From the NCBI RefSeq assembly GCF_030209355.1, contig NZ_JARVSF010000015.1:1-64000 (forward strand): a stretch of 64,000 bases of DNA, written 5' to 3'. The position numbers and the translations under genes are program-made. Shown here one piece after another: positions 43,499-53,027 of this stretch. Under the pieces are notes generated by a model, which did no database searches, was not told the DNA's origin, and saw only the letters and a program-made list of their open reading frames with translations. This stretch comes from Pseudarthrobacter sp. fls2-241-R2A-127. GTDB lineage: Bacteria; Actinomycetota; Actinomycetes; Actinomycetales; Micrococcaceae. Every line of letters starts with the position of its first letter. Position 1 is the first letter of the stretch.

Positions 43499-44916
43499 CA
43501 GGCGTAAAGGCCTGCATAGCTGCGGTACCTGGAGAGCACCTGCGCAGTGTCTGCAGCCGCGGGACGTTCCACGGCATTCAGTGGCCAGTCAGGAAAGCTC
43601 CCCGTCAGGGCGGCGGCAGCCTGGCGGGCGGCCCCGTCCGCGACGTATTCGCCGGGTTGGGGGACGGTGATGTCGATACCCAGGAGTTGAACTGCCACGT
43701 CCTGAACAGCAGGTGACTGGGCGCCACCGCCTACCAGGATAATTCTTCGAGCCTTGACGCCCTGGGCCTGCAGGGCGGCCAATCCGTCCGCGAGTGAGCA
43801 CACGACTCCTTCGACGGCGGCACGGGCCAGGTTCTCGGGGGTGTAATTGGCTCGGGTGATGCCATGCAAGGAGCCTGTCGCGGCCGGCAGGTTTGGGGTG
43901 CGTTCGCCGTCGAAGTAGGGGACTAGGGTCAAACCGCCTGAACCGGAGGCCGCAGAGAGCGCCAGGGTATTAAATTCCTGCAGGGTGACCCCCAAAAGCG
44001 CCGCGGTGGCGTCGAAAACCCGGGTGGCATTCAAAGTGCATACGAGGGGGAGGTAATGGCCGGTTGCGTCGGCAAATCCGGCCACCAGACCGGAGGGGTC
44101 GGAGGATGGTGCTTCGGAGACCGCGAAGACCGTGCCGGAGGTCCCCAGTGACATGACGACGTCCCCCAGCCGGGCGCCGGCTCCCATGGCGGCGGCGGCG
44201 TTGTCTCCAGCTCCTGCAGCCAGGAGGACCCCGTCCGGGGTCTTTCCCGCCGCTTCAAGGGGACCAAGTACTCGCGGCAAGACGGGCAGGTGGCCGACCG
44301 AACCCGAGATGACTGCAGGAAGATACTGACCGGCAGCAGTCGAATAGTAGCCGGTGCCTGACGCATCGGAACGGTCTGTCACGAGGGCCTGAAGACCTTC
44401 GGCACCGGAACCCGGACCGTAACCAGCCAGCCTCCACGTCAGCCAGTCGTGCGGCAAACACACAGCGGCAACTTTCGCAGCATTCTCCGGTTCGTTCTGG
44501 GTCAGCCAGTGCAGTTTGGTGAGTGTGAGGGATGCGACGGGGACTGTTCCGGTGGCACCGGCCCAGTATCCCGCTCCGGCAATCGGGTCACCTCCACCGG
44601 CGGCCTTAATCAGTTCCGATGCGGCTCCAGCGCTGCGGGTGTCATTCCACAGCAGCGCGGGCCGGACCACGGCACCATCGGCGTCGAGGCAGACCATGCC
44701 GTGCTGTTGCCCGGCGACGGAGACGGCGGCGACGTCGTCGAGGCCGCCCGCCTGCGCGATGGCCTCCTGGAGGGCAGTCCACCAGTGGTCCGGGTGGACT
44801 TCGGTGCCTTCGGGGTGGGTGGCGCGGCCCTGGCGGACGAGTTCTCCGGTGTCCGCGTCGCGGATGACTACTTTGCAGGACTGGGTGGAGCTGTCGACTC
44901 CGGCTACGAGCGGCAT
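43498..44916 (-). CDS. xylB: Xylulokinase
   Basis: This 472-aa FGGY-family kinase has an N-terminal [15 protein letters not shown], the substrate segment [10 protein letters not shown], the ATP-binding part [12 protein letters not shown] and [18 protein letters not shown]. It phosphorylates D-xylulose made by XylA. The start ATG 44916 gives [10 protein letters not shown]; the open frame up to 44973 is leader from the xylA side. The stop overlaps the epimerase start. Confidence 0.9.
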   Translation of the reverse strand: MPLVAGVDSSTQSCKVVIRDADTGELVRQGRATHPEGTEVHPDHWWTALQEAIAQAGGLDDVAAVSVAGQQHGMVCLDADGAVVRPALLWNDTRSAGAASELIKAAGGGDPIAGAGYWAGATGTVPVASLTLTKLHWLTQNEPENAAKVAAVCLPHDWLTWRLAGYGPGSGAEGLQALVTDRSDASGTGYYSTAAGQYLPAVISGSVGHLPVLPRVLGPLEAAGKTPDGVLLAAGAGDNAAAAMGAGARLGDVVMSLGTSGTVFAVSEAPSSDPSGLVAGFADATGHYLPLVCTLNATRVFDATAALLGVTLQEFNTLALSAASGSGGLTLVPYFDGERTPNLPAATGSLHGITRANYTPENLARAAVEGVVCSLADGLAALQAQGVKARRIILVGGGAQSPAVQDVAVQLLGIDITVPQPGEYVADGAARQAAAALTGSFPDWPLNAVERPAAADTAQVLSRYRSYAGLYA

Positions 44917-44949
44917 GGCTGTTCTTTTCTTTGTGCAGGAATGGAAACG

Positions 44950-44983
44950 CTGCGGGGCCTGGATTATCTCCAAGGCCCCGCAG
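44950..44983 (-). terminator. Hairpin between xylA and xylB
   Basis: CTGCGGGGCC (44950-44959) pairs with GGCCCCGCAG (44974-44983). It lies in the 81-bp gap after xylA and may attenuate read-through so that XylA exceeds XylB. Confidence 0.6.
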
Positions 44984-44997
44984 CGGGTACTAAGTGG

Positions 44998-46185
44998 CTA
45001 GTGGGCGCCCAGGAGGTGCTCGATGGCCAGCTGGTTGAGCCGGACGAACGCGAAGGAGCGTTCGGCGGCCTTGTCGGCGTCGAAGTCCTCAAACGCTGCG
45101 GCGTCTGCGATCAGGTCCGCGGTGCTTTCACCAGCGGCGAGGGTGGACTCGCCGAGTTCGAAGACGCCTGAGGTCTTGAGGGCTTCCTGTACCTGCGGGT
45201 CTGCGCGGAAGGCCAGGGCACGCTCCTTGAGCAGGAGGTACATGGCCATGTTGGCCTTGGCGGACTCCCACACGCCGTCGTAGCCGTCGGTGCGGGAGGG
45301 CTTGTAGTCGAAGTGCCGCGGGCCGTCGTACTTGGGGCCGCCGTTCGGGAAGCCGTTCTCCAGCAGGTCGACGGTGAAGAAGGCGCTGGTGAGGTCGCCG
45401 TGGCCGAAGACCAGGTCCTGGTCGTACTTGATGCCGCGCTGGCCGTTGAGGTCGATGTGGAAGAGCTTGCCCGCCCACAGGGCCTGGGCGATGCCGTGGG
45501 TGAAGTTCAACCCTGCCATCTGCTCGTGGCCGGTTTCGGGGTTCAGGCCCACGATGTCGCCGTGTTCGAGCTGGGCGATGAAGGCCAGGCCGTGGCCGAC
45601 GGTGGGCAGGAAGATGTCGCCGCGGGGTTCATTTGGCTTGGGCTCCAGGGCGATGCGGAGGTTGTAGCCCTTGTCCTTGATGTAGCCGGCGGCGGTGTCC
45701 ACGCCTTCCTTCATGCGGTCCAGCGCCGCGGAGAGATCCTTGGAGCCGTCGTATTCGCTGCCTTCGCGGCCGCCCCACATGACGAACGTTTCGGCACCGA
45801 GTTCGGCGGCGAGGTCGATGTTGCGCAGGACCTTGGACAGGGCGAAGCGGCGGATCGAGCGGTCGTTGGAGGTGAAGCCGCCGTCCTTGAAGACAGGGTG
45901 GCTGAACAGGTTGGTGGTCACCATGGGAACCTTTAGGCCGGTCTCGGCGAGGGCTGCACGGAAGTTCTTCAGGATCAGCTCCCGCTCCGAGGCGGAGGCG
46001 CCGAACGGAACCAGGTCATTGTCATGGAAGGTGATGCCATATGCGCCCAGCTCGCTGAGCTTGTGCACTGCTTCCACGGGGTCGAGGGCGGCGCGGGTGG
46101 CGACACCGAACGGGTCGGCACCCGTCCAACCCACGGTCCAGAGGCCGAAAGTGAACTTATCCGCGGGGGTGGGGGAGAGAGTCAT
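44998..46185 (-). CDS. xylA: Xylose isomerase
   Basis: This 395-aa isomerase of the actinobacterial type has [18 protein letters not shown], the catalytic His in [13 protein letters not shown], the [12 protein letters not shown] segment, metal residues in [10 protein letters not shown], and [13 protein letters not shown] and [22 protein letters not shown] (ends HIDLNG and GHGD). It converts D-xylose to D-xylulose. ATG 46185 has AAGGA upstream; the longer frame is promoter DNA. Codon use is very GC-rich, as for a highly expressed gene. Confidence 0.95.
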   Translation of the reverse strand: MTLSPTPADKFTFGLWTVGWTGADPFGVATRAALDPVEAVHKLSELGAYGITFHDNDLVPFGASASERELILKNFRAALAETGLKVPMVTTNLFSHPVFKDGGFTSNDRSIRRFALSKVLRNIDLAAELGAETFVMWGGREGSEYDGSKDLSAALDRMKEGVDTAAGYIKDKGYNLRIALEPKPNEPRGDIFLPTVGHGLAFIAQLEHGDIVGLNPETGHEQMAGLNFTHGIAQALWAGKLFHIDLNGQRGIKYDQDLVFGHGDLTSAFFTVDLLENGFPNGGPKYDGPRHFDYKPSRTDGYDGVWESAKANMAMYLLLKERALAFRADPQVQEALKTSGVFELGESTLAAGESTADLIADAAAFEDFDADKAAERSFAFVRLNQLAIEHLLGAH

Positions 46186-46224
46186 GATGCGTCCTTGCAG
46201 TAAAGGGGCTGCTGCGGCAGCCAA

Positions 46225-46245
46225 ATAGTTTATGCTCTGAACTAT
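46225..46245. promoter_or_regulatory. XylR operator between xylA and xylR
   Basis: ATAGTT (46225-46230), 9 nt, AACTAT (46240-46245) is an inverted repeat in the divergent promoter region. Its position and AGTT/AACT arms resemble ROK-family XylR sites. It is distinct from the TTTTTCCC operator. Confidence 0.65.
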
Positions 46246-46310
46246 AAGGATGACCCCGGTGCGGGTCAACATCAGTCCGGGCAAAGCCCCCGTGACGTGA
46301 AGGAGTAGAT

Positions 46311-47537
46311 GTGGTGATGACGGCCGTGCCTCCCTACATCCAAGGTGTCACCGGGGCTGGACATATGGAGGCTGTACGGAGGGGGAACTTGGCGCTGGTG
46401 CTGGGCAGAATCGCTGAAACCTCACCTGCCGGTCGTCGCAGCCGGGCTCAGATTTCCGCACTGACCGGGCTGACAAAGGCGTCGGTATCAAGCCTTGTGC
46501 TCGACCTCATCTCGAGCGGCCTGGTCACTGAGGTGGGGCTGAATCAACAGTCGAGGGGCCGACCGGGAGTGGAGCTGGAGTTGAACCCCAACAAAGCGGT
46601 CCTCGGCGCGGAAATCAACGTTGACTACCTTGCCGTTGGTGTGGTCAGTCTGGCCGGGACCCTGCTCATGCACGAGGTTCGGGAGCGCGACAACCGCTCC
46701 GATGGGGTGGAACGAGTGATGGCCGCCCTGAGTCAGCAGTGTGCTGTGACAGCCGTGGCGGCGGAGAAGAAGGGCATCGATGTTCTTGGGGGTGGCCTTG
46801 CGGTGCCGGGACTGATCGATGCTGCCGGCCAGGTTGTGGTGAGCGCCCCTAACTTGGGCTGGAAAAATGCCAGGCCGGATCTACGCGTACTGCTTCCGGG
46901 CTCTCCGCTGGGTGTAGTCCTTTGCAACGAGGCCAACGCCGCAGCCTTGGCCGAAATGGACCATCAATCCGACACCGATTTCATGTTTGTTTCAGGTGAG
47001 GTGGGTGTCGGCGGCGGGCTCGTTGTCGGCCGTGAACTTTTCACTGGCGCTGATGGTCATGCGGGGGAGGTGGGCCACGTCGTGGTTGATCCTTACGGTT
47101 CTGACTGCTTGTGCGGTGGGAGGGGCTGCCTGGAAACGGTGGCCGGCCAGGACGCGATCGCCGACGCCGCCGGGCTCACAGGACATCCAGCCCGAAGCAG
47201 CCGCTCACTAACGTTGTCCGTGCTGCTGGGGTTGTTGAAGGAAGGCGACGCACGGGCCCTGTCGGCGGTTGAGCGCGCAGGTTTCTGTCTTGGCTTGGCC
47301 CTGGCGTCCTCGGCGCGGATCGTACCTTTTACGTTGGTGGTCCTTGGCGGGCACCTTGCCGTTCTTGATCCGTGGCTGAGAATTTCGCTTATGGATAGCC
47401 TCCAGAGGTATTCCGCGGGAAGATTCCCTTCCGGAAACGTGCTGGTATCGGCTTTGGGGAGTACAGGGGCTTTGTTGGGTGCGGCGGGCCTCGCGCTTAG
47501 GTCAGTGCTGGAGGCACCGCATACACTGCGACGGTGA
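46311..47537 (+). CDS. xylR: ROK-family transcriptional regulator (XylR)
   Basis: This 408-aa repressor has an N-terminal winged HTH ([20 protein letters not shown]) and a ROK sugar-binding domain with the zinc motif [10 protein letters not shown]. It is divergent from xylA with the 46225-46245 inverted repeat between them, the standard arrangement for xylose-responsive control. The start is GTG 46311, 5 nt after GGAG. Confidence 0.9.
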   Translation: MVMTAVPPYIQGVTGAGHMEAVRRGNLALVLGRIAETSPAGRRSRAQISALTGLTKASVSSLVLDLISSGLVTEVGLNQQSRGRPGVELELNPNKAVLGAEINVDYLAVGVVSLAGTLLMHEVRERDNRSDGVERVMAALSQQCAVTAVAAEKKGIDVLGGGLAVPGLIDAAGQVVVSAPNLGWKNARPDLRVLLPGSPLGVVLCNEANAAALAEMDHQSDTDFMFVSGEVGVGGGLVVGRELFTGADGHAGEVGHVVVDPYGSDCLCGGRGCLETVAGQDAIADAAGLTGHPARSSRSLTLSVLLGLLKEGDARALSAVERAGFCLGLALASSARIVPFTLVVLGGHLAVLDPWLRISLMDSLQRYSAGRFPSGNVLVSALGSTGALLGAAGLALRSVLEAPHTLRR

Positions 47538-47568
47538 TCCCCAGGCCTTCTTTCGTGTACATGATCAA

Positions 47569-47605
47569 GACGGTGACGCCTGATTTTCGTGGCGCCACCG
47601 TCTTT
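47569..47605. terminator. Hairpin after xylR
   Basis: AAGACGGTGACGCC pairs with GGCGCCACCGTCTT (one mismatch) between xylR and the convergent esterase gene. Confidence 0.6.
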
Positions 47606-47617
47606 GGAGTGATTCGG

Positions 47618-48565
47618 TCAGGAGCTGGCGCCGGGGTGCGTCAGCTGTTCCACCAGGGCTTTCGCTACTGCTGCATGGCCGGCTTCGTTCGGGTGCATCA
47701 TGACAAAACCGCGGGAAAAGTCATACCCAGTGACCCACGGATCAGCTGAGCAGGCATCGTGTCCCTGGCTGTCCTTGGACGCGGTGACAAGTTCGGCTCC
47801 CGTTTGCTGGGCGGCGTGCTTGGTGGCAAGGCTCATCCCGCGGGCAACGTCAAGAAGAAACTTCTGACGCTGCTGCGGGATGGGAACCGATGCACAGGGC
47901 TTGCCATTGTCCGGGAGGACTGACAGGTAATCAACCAGGACCACCCGCGCGTGTGGAGCCTTCTCCTGGACAGCGTTCACGGTCGCTGCTAAGGCATCCT
48001 TGATGCCGGCGAGGCGGGCCTGCACGACCGAGTCCGGCACAGGAGTGCACAACCCGTACAGCTTCAGCTGGTTGCTGATCACGCTCAGCGGGTTTGCCGC
48101 AAGGTCTCCTCGACAGGCTTCGGCCATGAGGTTGCCGACATAGTTGACGTCATTGCCGCCAATGGTGATGGTTACCAGATCCGTGTCCGCGGTGACGGCG
48201 TTGATCTGCAGCTCGCCGGTCTGGCTGGAGCCATCCCAGCTCCAGATCTGCTGGGGCGTCGTCGCGATGTTGGGGATCGAGGCGCCGCCGCATGTCGCGT
48301 TCGTCAGGTTCAAATGAAGCTGACTGGCCACAAGGTATGGATAGGCAATGGTGGTCCGCCCGCATCGGCCACCGGGGTCCGCTGGATCCGCGGGTCCGAG
48401 ACCACCTCCGGCGGCGTAGGAGCTGCCAAGGGCAACGTAGTGGGCACCAGGCTCGGGTGCAGGAAGAGGCGCGGCGTTGGCGGGCAGAGCTGTGCAAAAC
48501 GCTGTAAGGGCGGTGACGGCGCAAGCTGCCGCCACCTTGCGGACAGCACCGAGGCATGCGGGCAT
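47618..48565 (-). CDS. Secreted SGNH/GDSL esterase
   Basis: This 315-aa protein has a signal peptide (hydrophobic core AAACAVTALTAFCTALP, cleavage near ANA-APL). An SGNH hydrolase of the Streptomyces SEST type follows: Ser in VALGSSYAAGGG, TITIGGNDV, and the Asp/His end DPWVTGYDF...MMHPNEAGH. Several Cys suggest disulphides, consistent with export. Likely targets are acyl or acetyl groups on plant polymers or glycosides. It has an operator copy at its promoter (48618-48646). Confidence 0.85.
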   Translation of the reverse strand: MPACLGAVRKVAAACAVTALTAFCTALPANAAPLPAPEPGAHYVALGSSYAAGGGLGPADPADPGGRCGRTTIAYPYLVASQLHLNLTNATCGGASIPNIATTPQQIWSWDGSSQTGELQINAVTADTDLVTITIGGNDVNYVGNLMAEACRGDLAANPLSVISNQLKLYGLCTPVPDSVVQARLAGIKDALAATVNAVQEKAPHARVVLVDYLSVLPDNGKPCASVPIPQQRQKFLLDVARGMSLATKHAAQQTGAELVTASKDSQGHDACSADPWVTGYDFSRGFVMMHPNEAGHAAVAKALVEQLTHPGASS

Positions 48566-48617
48566 AGATCAATCTCCTTGGGGGTTTTGCCGGGCTCCAG
48601 TCGCTACTTCGCGATCC

Positions 48618-48646
48618 AGATTGTTCCCGGGTGGGAAAAATTTAGC
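48618..48646 (-). promoter_or_regulatory. Shared operator, copy 5, leftward promoter of the esterase
   Basis: On the plus strand TTGTTCCC-GGGT-GGGAAAAA (48621-48640). Read leftwards, GCTAAA (48646-48641) and CAATCT (48623-48618) are spaced by 17 bp with the palindrome filling the spacer. Confidence 0.6.
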
Positions 48647-48767
48647 TTTCGCTTGCGGCTTCGTCAAGAGCCGGCCGCCCCGGTGGCCATGGGCGTCGAA
48701 CCCAACGGCCGCTGGCGCGGGCAGAACTTCATTCGAGGAAGCATTTAAACATTTATTGGTCGGGCTA

Positions 48768-48797
48768 TTGCCATTTTTCCCGGTGCGGGAATATTGT
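48768..48797 (+). promoter_or_regulatory. Shared operator, copy 6, promoter of the MFS gene
   Basis: TTGCCA (48768-48773) and TATTGT (48792-48797) are spaced by 18 bp. The spacer holds TTTTTCCC-GGTGC-GGGAA. The MFS gene starts 55 bp on. Confidence 0.7.
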
Positions 48798-48851
48798 TTT
48801 GCGAATGCTTCCGCGGGTGGATGCCCGCGGCGATCAACGAAGGAGTTGTAC

Positions 48852-50297
48852 ATGGGATCTGTTGATGCAGCCCAGGGAGCGGCCGGTGCTCCGCCGGTGG
48901 AGCCCCGGCCGGCGAAGGATGATTTGTCCCCCGTCTATGAACCGAAAACGCGGCCCTACCGCCGCTATGTCAGCACGTACGCGCTGGCAAGCGTGGCCTT
49001 TTCCCTGCTGTGGGGAGCGGTGCTCACGGTCCTGCTCCCGCTGCAGGTTCAAAACCTGGAGTTCGCCCGGATCTTCGGGCCCGACAGTGGTGTTGACCTG
49101 ACCGCACTGAATAATTTGAGCGGCCAGGTTGCTTCCGGCGCCGTGACGCCGACCTCAGAGCAGCAGCAGCAGCTCGATCTTTTGGCGCAGTTCAACTCTT
49201 CACGTGCTGCCGGCCTGTCGTTGGTGACGTCGGTAGGCGTGGTCGTGGGCATGGTCTTGTCCCCGATCATCGGGACGCTTTCAGATCTGACCCGGACAAA
49301 GTGGGGCCGGCGCGCCCCTTATATCGCTGCCGGCGCTGTCGTCGGAGCAGCCGGCATCACGCTGATGCCGCTGGCGCCGAACCTGTTTTTCCTGGTTCTT
49401 GCCTGGTCTGTCATCCAGGTCGCCGGAAATGCCCAGGGCCCCCTCGTGGCCACGGTAGCGGACCGGGTGCCCAAAGAGCGCCTGGGGTCGGTATCGGCGG
49501 TCACCGGAGTTGTGGTGTACTTCGCGGCCATCCTCGGCGCAGTGGTGGCCGGAGCGCTTTTTGCTGCCATCGGCCTTGCCAGCTACTACCCGTTCGCCGT
49601 GACGCTTCTGCTGCTCACCGTACCGTTGCTTTTCCTTGCCCGGGACCGGTCATCCAAGCACCTGCCCCACGGAAAAATCCGGATTGGCACCATCTTTGCT
49701 TCGTTCATCGTCGCCCTGCGCGACCGGGACTACCGGTGGGCCTGGATCTCGAAGGTCTTGCTCTGGACCGGGTTCGGCATCGGCACCACCTACAGCATCT
49801 ACATGCTCCAGAGCTACATCACCCCGGCACTCAGCGCGGCAGAAGCAGCCCAGATGAGTCCCCTCCTGCAGGTCGTCGCACTACCTGCCACAATGCTCGG
49901 AATGGCCGTTTCGGGAAAGCTTTCCGACAAACTGCACCGTCGGAAGCCTTTCGTGATCGCAGCTGCCGTGATCATCGCACTGGGCTTCATCGTTCCCTGG
50001 GTTTGGCCGTCTCTTCCTGCCATGTTCATCCAGGCAGCCATGGGCGGACTCGGCCTTGGCGTCTTCCTCGTCGTTGACCAGGCCCTGTTCATCGACCTGC
50101 TCCCCGACCCCGAAGCAGCAGGCCGCGACCTCGGAATGTCCTCAGTCGGACAAAACCTCGGCAACGCCATCGCCCCCGTCACCGCCGGCACCGCAGTCGC
50201 CCTCGTCGGCGGCTCCTACGGCATCGTCTGGCCAATCGCCTTCATCATCGTCATCATCTCAGGCCTCCTGGTCCTGCCAATCCGCCGCGCCCGCTAA
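48852..50297 (+). CDS. MFS/GPH-type sugar transporter
   Basis: This 481-aa membrane protein has about 12 membrane segments and the cytoplasmic loop IIGTLSDLTRTKWGRRAPYI typical of the glycoside-pentoside-hexuronide and sucrose transporter branch. An inserted loop of about 50 residues follows the first segment (FGPDSGVDLTALNNL...). AAGGAG precedes ATG 48852; the long upstream frame is noncoding. It probably imports the glycoside or oligosaccharide handled by the intracellular GH3/GH2 enzymes, and shares the regulon operator. Confidence 0.85.
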   Translation: MGSVDAAQGAAGAPPVEPRPAKDDLSPVYEPKTRPYRRYVSTYALASVAFSLLWGAVLTVLLPLQVQNLEFARIFGPDSGVDLTALNNLSGQVASGAVTPTSEQQQQLDLLAQFNSSRAAGLSLVTSVGVVVGMVLSPIIGTLSDLTRTKWGRRAPYIAAGAVVGAAGITLMPLAPNLFFLVLAWSVIQVAGNAQGPLVATVADRVPKERLGSVSAVTGVVVYFAAILGAVVAGALFAAIGLASYYPFAVTLLLLTVPLLFLARDRSSKHLPHGKIRIGTIFASFIVALRDRDYRWAWISKVLLWTGFGIGTTYSIYMLQSYITPALSAAEAAQMSPLLQVVALPATMLGMAVSGKLSDKLHRRKPFVIAAAVIIALGFIVPWVWPSLPAMFIQAAMGGLGLGVFLVVDQALFIDLLPDPEAAGRDLGMSSVGQNLGNAIAPVTAGTAVALVGGSYGIVWPIAFIIVIISGLLVLPIRRAR

Positions 50298-50465
50298 ACA
50301 CCACCCACCGCTCCGGCCGTCACCCCCAACCCTGACGGCCGGAGCACAAGCACTTTTGCCCAATTACGCGTCCGCTACGTACCCCTCCCACCCGTAGAAC
50401 GCCCACCCGGCTCTCCTTCGGACGGAGGCATGTCATCTCCCATCATCACCAGAAAGACCAGCATC

Positions 50466-52646
50466 ATGCCGACCAGCCAGACCGATAGCTTCCACAAAAC
50501 AACCAATAGCTTCTACGAAGCGGTCAACATCATTCGGCAAGGAGCTGACCTGGACGCGGCCACAGAGCAGCTTCTCGGCCAGCTCACACAGGATGAAAAG
50601 CTGTGGCTGCTCGATGGTGACTCGGATTTTTGGGTCGGGATCGCAGAGATGAGCGCCGGCTACAACCTGAAACCCATCGTGATGGGCGAGATCAAGCGAC
50701 TTGGGATTCCCGGCCTCCGTTTCAGTGATGGTCCCCGTGGAGTAGTGATGGGCGCGTCCACAGCGTTTCCAGTGTCCATGGCGCGTGGCGCGACGTGGGA
50801 TGTTGAGATGGAAGAGCGCATCGGCGTCGCCATTGGCCGTGAACTGAGAGTCCAGGGAGGGAACTTCTTCGGTGGCGTATGCATCAATCTTCCGAGGCAC
50901 CCCGCATGGGGCCGGGCACAGGAAACCTACGGCGAAGACCCCATTCTCCTGGGCGAGTTCGGCGCAGCGCTCGTCCGTGGCGTCCAACGCAACGCCATGG
51001 CCGTCGCAAAGCACTACGCCCTTAACTCCATGGAAAATGCACGCTTCAAAGTCGACGTGCTGGCCGACGAACAGACGCTCCACGAAGCCTTCCTCCCGCA
51101 CTTCCGCCGGGTCGTCGAGGAAGGTGTGGACGGCATCATGACGTCCTATAACTCCGTCAACGGCGAATGGGCCGGCCAGAACGAAACCCTCCTGGAAGGC
51201 ACCCTCCGCAGTGAATGGGGTTTCGAGGGCGTCACCATCACCGATTTTGTGTCCGGCTTCCGGGACGCCGGCCTGTCGCTGCGCGCAGGTCTCGACGTTG
51301 AAGCGCCCATGCGTCAGCAGCGCGCCCAGCAACTACCCGAAGACCTTGAATCCGGCCGGGTCACTTGGGAGCACGTCGACCGGGCAGCAAAGCGGGTCCT
51401 GCGCACCCAGCTTCGACACTATGCCTCCGCACGTGAGGAAGAGCCCGCAAAGGAAGTCATTTTCTGCAGCGAACACCGGAATCTGGCGCGGGAAGCAGCG
51501 GCCACGTCCATGGTCCTGCTGAAAAACGATGCAGTTGACGGCACACCGGTACTGCCTCTCGGTCCGGAGAAGACGAATTCGGTCGCGCTGATCGGCAGGC
51601 TGGCCAATCTACCCAATACGGGCGACCACGGATCGTCATCAGTCCGCTCCCCGGAGGTAGTTACTGCACTCGAAGGACTCCGGAACAACGTTCCAGAAGC
51701 ACAGCTCTTCACCTCATTCGAAGACGACCCCAAAGCAGCCGCCGCCACAGCGAAAAAGGCGGAGGTAGCCATCGTCGTCGTTGGCTACACCGCAGAAGAT
51801 GAAGGCGAATACATCGGCGGGGACAGCATGCTGGAACCGGACATTCTTGCCCTGTTCCCTCCTTTCCCCGAAGGCATGGACCCAAGCAACCTCATGGGAG
51901 CCGCAGGCGCCATGGGCAGCACCGTTGGCGGCGACCGGGCCAGCCTGCGGCTAAGGCCTGTCGACGAGGAAATCATCCGGGCAACCGCGGCTGCCAACCC
52001 CAAAACCGTGGTCGTTGTGGTCACCGCAGGAGCCGTCATCACAGAATCCTGGCGCGACACCGTCCCGGCGATGCTCGTGGGATGGTATTCAGGATCCGAG
52101 GGGGGAAATGCCCTTACGGACGTCCTTTACGGGAAAGCCGATGCCAGCGGGCGGCTTCCCTACTCCATCCCAACAACAGAGGAACACTTACCCTACTTCG
52201 ACCGGGACGCCACCAGCATCACGTACGACCGCTGGTTCGGGCAGCGCCTCTTGGACCGCGACGGCCACAACCCTGCCTTCCCACTCGGATACGGCCTCTC
52301 CTACACCACCTTCGACATCAGCGACCTGACTGTCACGCAGATCGCCGCAGATAGCGTGACGGTGACAACACGAGTCACCAATACAGGAGAACGCGCAGGC
52401 CGTCACGTCGTACAGCTTTACGGTTCGATCGAGGCAGAGGACTTTCCCCGACGGGTTTTGTTGGGTTTCAAGCCCGTGAACCTGGCGCCAGGGGAGACCA
52501 AGACGATGGAGGTGGCCGGTTCTCTTCGCCCACTTCAGCGCCGCACCAACGGGCGGTTCGAGTGGGCTGCGGCGGACGTGGTCTTGGAAGCGGGCGCCTA
52601 CTCCGGTGATCCAAAAGCGTCAGAAACAAGCCTTCGCTTGCTTTAG
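50466..52646 (+). CDS. GH3 beta-glycosidase (paralogue B)
   Basis: This 726-aa GH3 enzyme is close to the one at 33369 across its whole length (shared EKLWLLDGD, LGIPGLRFSDGPRGVVMG, GRAQETYGEDP). The nucleophile is D260 in VTITDFVSG. I chose ATG 50466 because the paralogue also starts MPT. ATG 50430 has GGAGG too close to it. No signal peptide is present. It follows the MFS gene by 168 bp and is likely cotranscribed from copy 6. Confidence 0.9.
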   Translation: MPTSQTDSFHKTTNSFYEAVNIIRQGADLDAATEQLLGQLTQDEKLWLLDGDSDFWVGIAEMSAGYNLKPIVMGEIKRLGIPGLRFSDGPRGVVMGASTAFPVSMARGATWDVEMEERIGVAIGRELRVQGGNFFGGVCINLPRHPAWGRAQETYGEDPILLGEFGAALVRGVQRNAMAVAKHYALNSMENARFKVDVLADEQTLHEAFLPHFRRVVEEGVDGIMTSYNSVNGEWAGQNETLLEGTLRSEWGFEGVTITDFVSGFRDAGLSLRAGLDVEAPMRQQRAQQLPEDLESGRVTWEHVDRAAKRVLRTQLRHYASAREEEPAKEVIFCSEHRNLAREAAATSMVLLKNDAVDGTPVLPLGPEKTNSVALIGRLANLPNTGDHGSSSVRSPEVVTALEGLRNNVPEAQLFTSFEDDPKAAAATAKKAEVAIVVVGYTAEDEGEYIGGDSMLEPDILALFPPFPEGMDPSNLMGAAGAMGSTVGGDRASLRLRPVDEEIIRATAAANPKTVVVVVTAGAVITESWRDTVPAMLVGWYSGSEGGNALTDVLYGKADASGRLPYSIPTTEEHLPYFDRDATSITYDRWFGQRLLDRDGHNPAFPLGYGLSYTTFDISDLTVTQIAADSVTVTTRVTNTGERAGRHVVQLYGSIEAEDFPRRVLLGFKPVNLAPGETKTMEVAGSLRPLQRRTNGRFEWAAADVVLEAGAYSGDPKASETSLRLL

Positions 52647-52797
52647 AACCGGAACGGACCACCGCATGCACTCATGATTCTCGAATGACAAGCATGTGCG
52701 AAGCTCCTCTCGCTCCGCTCGAACTCGTACACGCCGAGAACCAATAGAAGCACAGAGCCGGAACAACGACGTGCTCGCCCAAATATAGAAGCCAGCC

Positions 52798-52826
52798 TTG
52801 CCTTTTTCCCCAGACGGGAATAATCT
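52798..52826 (+). promoter_or_regulatory. Shared operator, copy 7, promoter of the araB-like gene
   Basis: TTGCCT (52798-52803) and TAATCT (52821-52826) are spaced by 17 bp, with TTTTTCCC-CAGAC-GGGAA in the spacer. A GGGCCCA/TGGGCCC hairpin follows at 52848-52867. Confidence 0.7.
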
Positions 52827-52930
52827 TTGGCGAACGCATCAGTTCAAGGGCCCAGGTCATTGGGCCCGGGATTAAGTAAGCGGCAAGGTGAGGAATAGTG
52901 ACCATCCTTGAGACTGCGCGCTTCAATATT

Positions 52931-52942
52931 GTTAGCGCTAAC
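52931..52942. promoter_or_regulatory. LacI-type operator
   Basis: GTTAGCGCTAAC is a perfect 12-bp palindrome with the central CG step of LacI/PurR-type sites. It lies 105 bp downstream of the copy-7 promoter and 86 bp before the araB-like start. The LacI protein encoded at 55465 is the probable ligand. No gene is seen in 52647-53027. Confidence 0.75.
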
Positions 52943-53027
52943 CAAGATCTGAAGCCTAGGGCTCCTTTGGTTGTCCCCTCACATGTCGAAAAATTACCTG
53001 GCCTGAGCCAGCAAGAGAAGGATTGTT

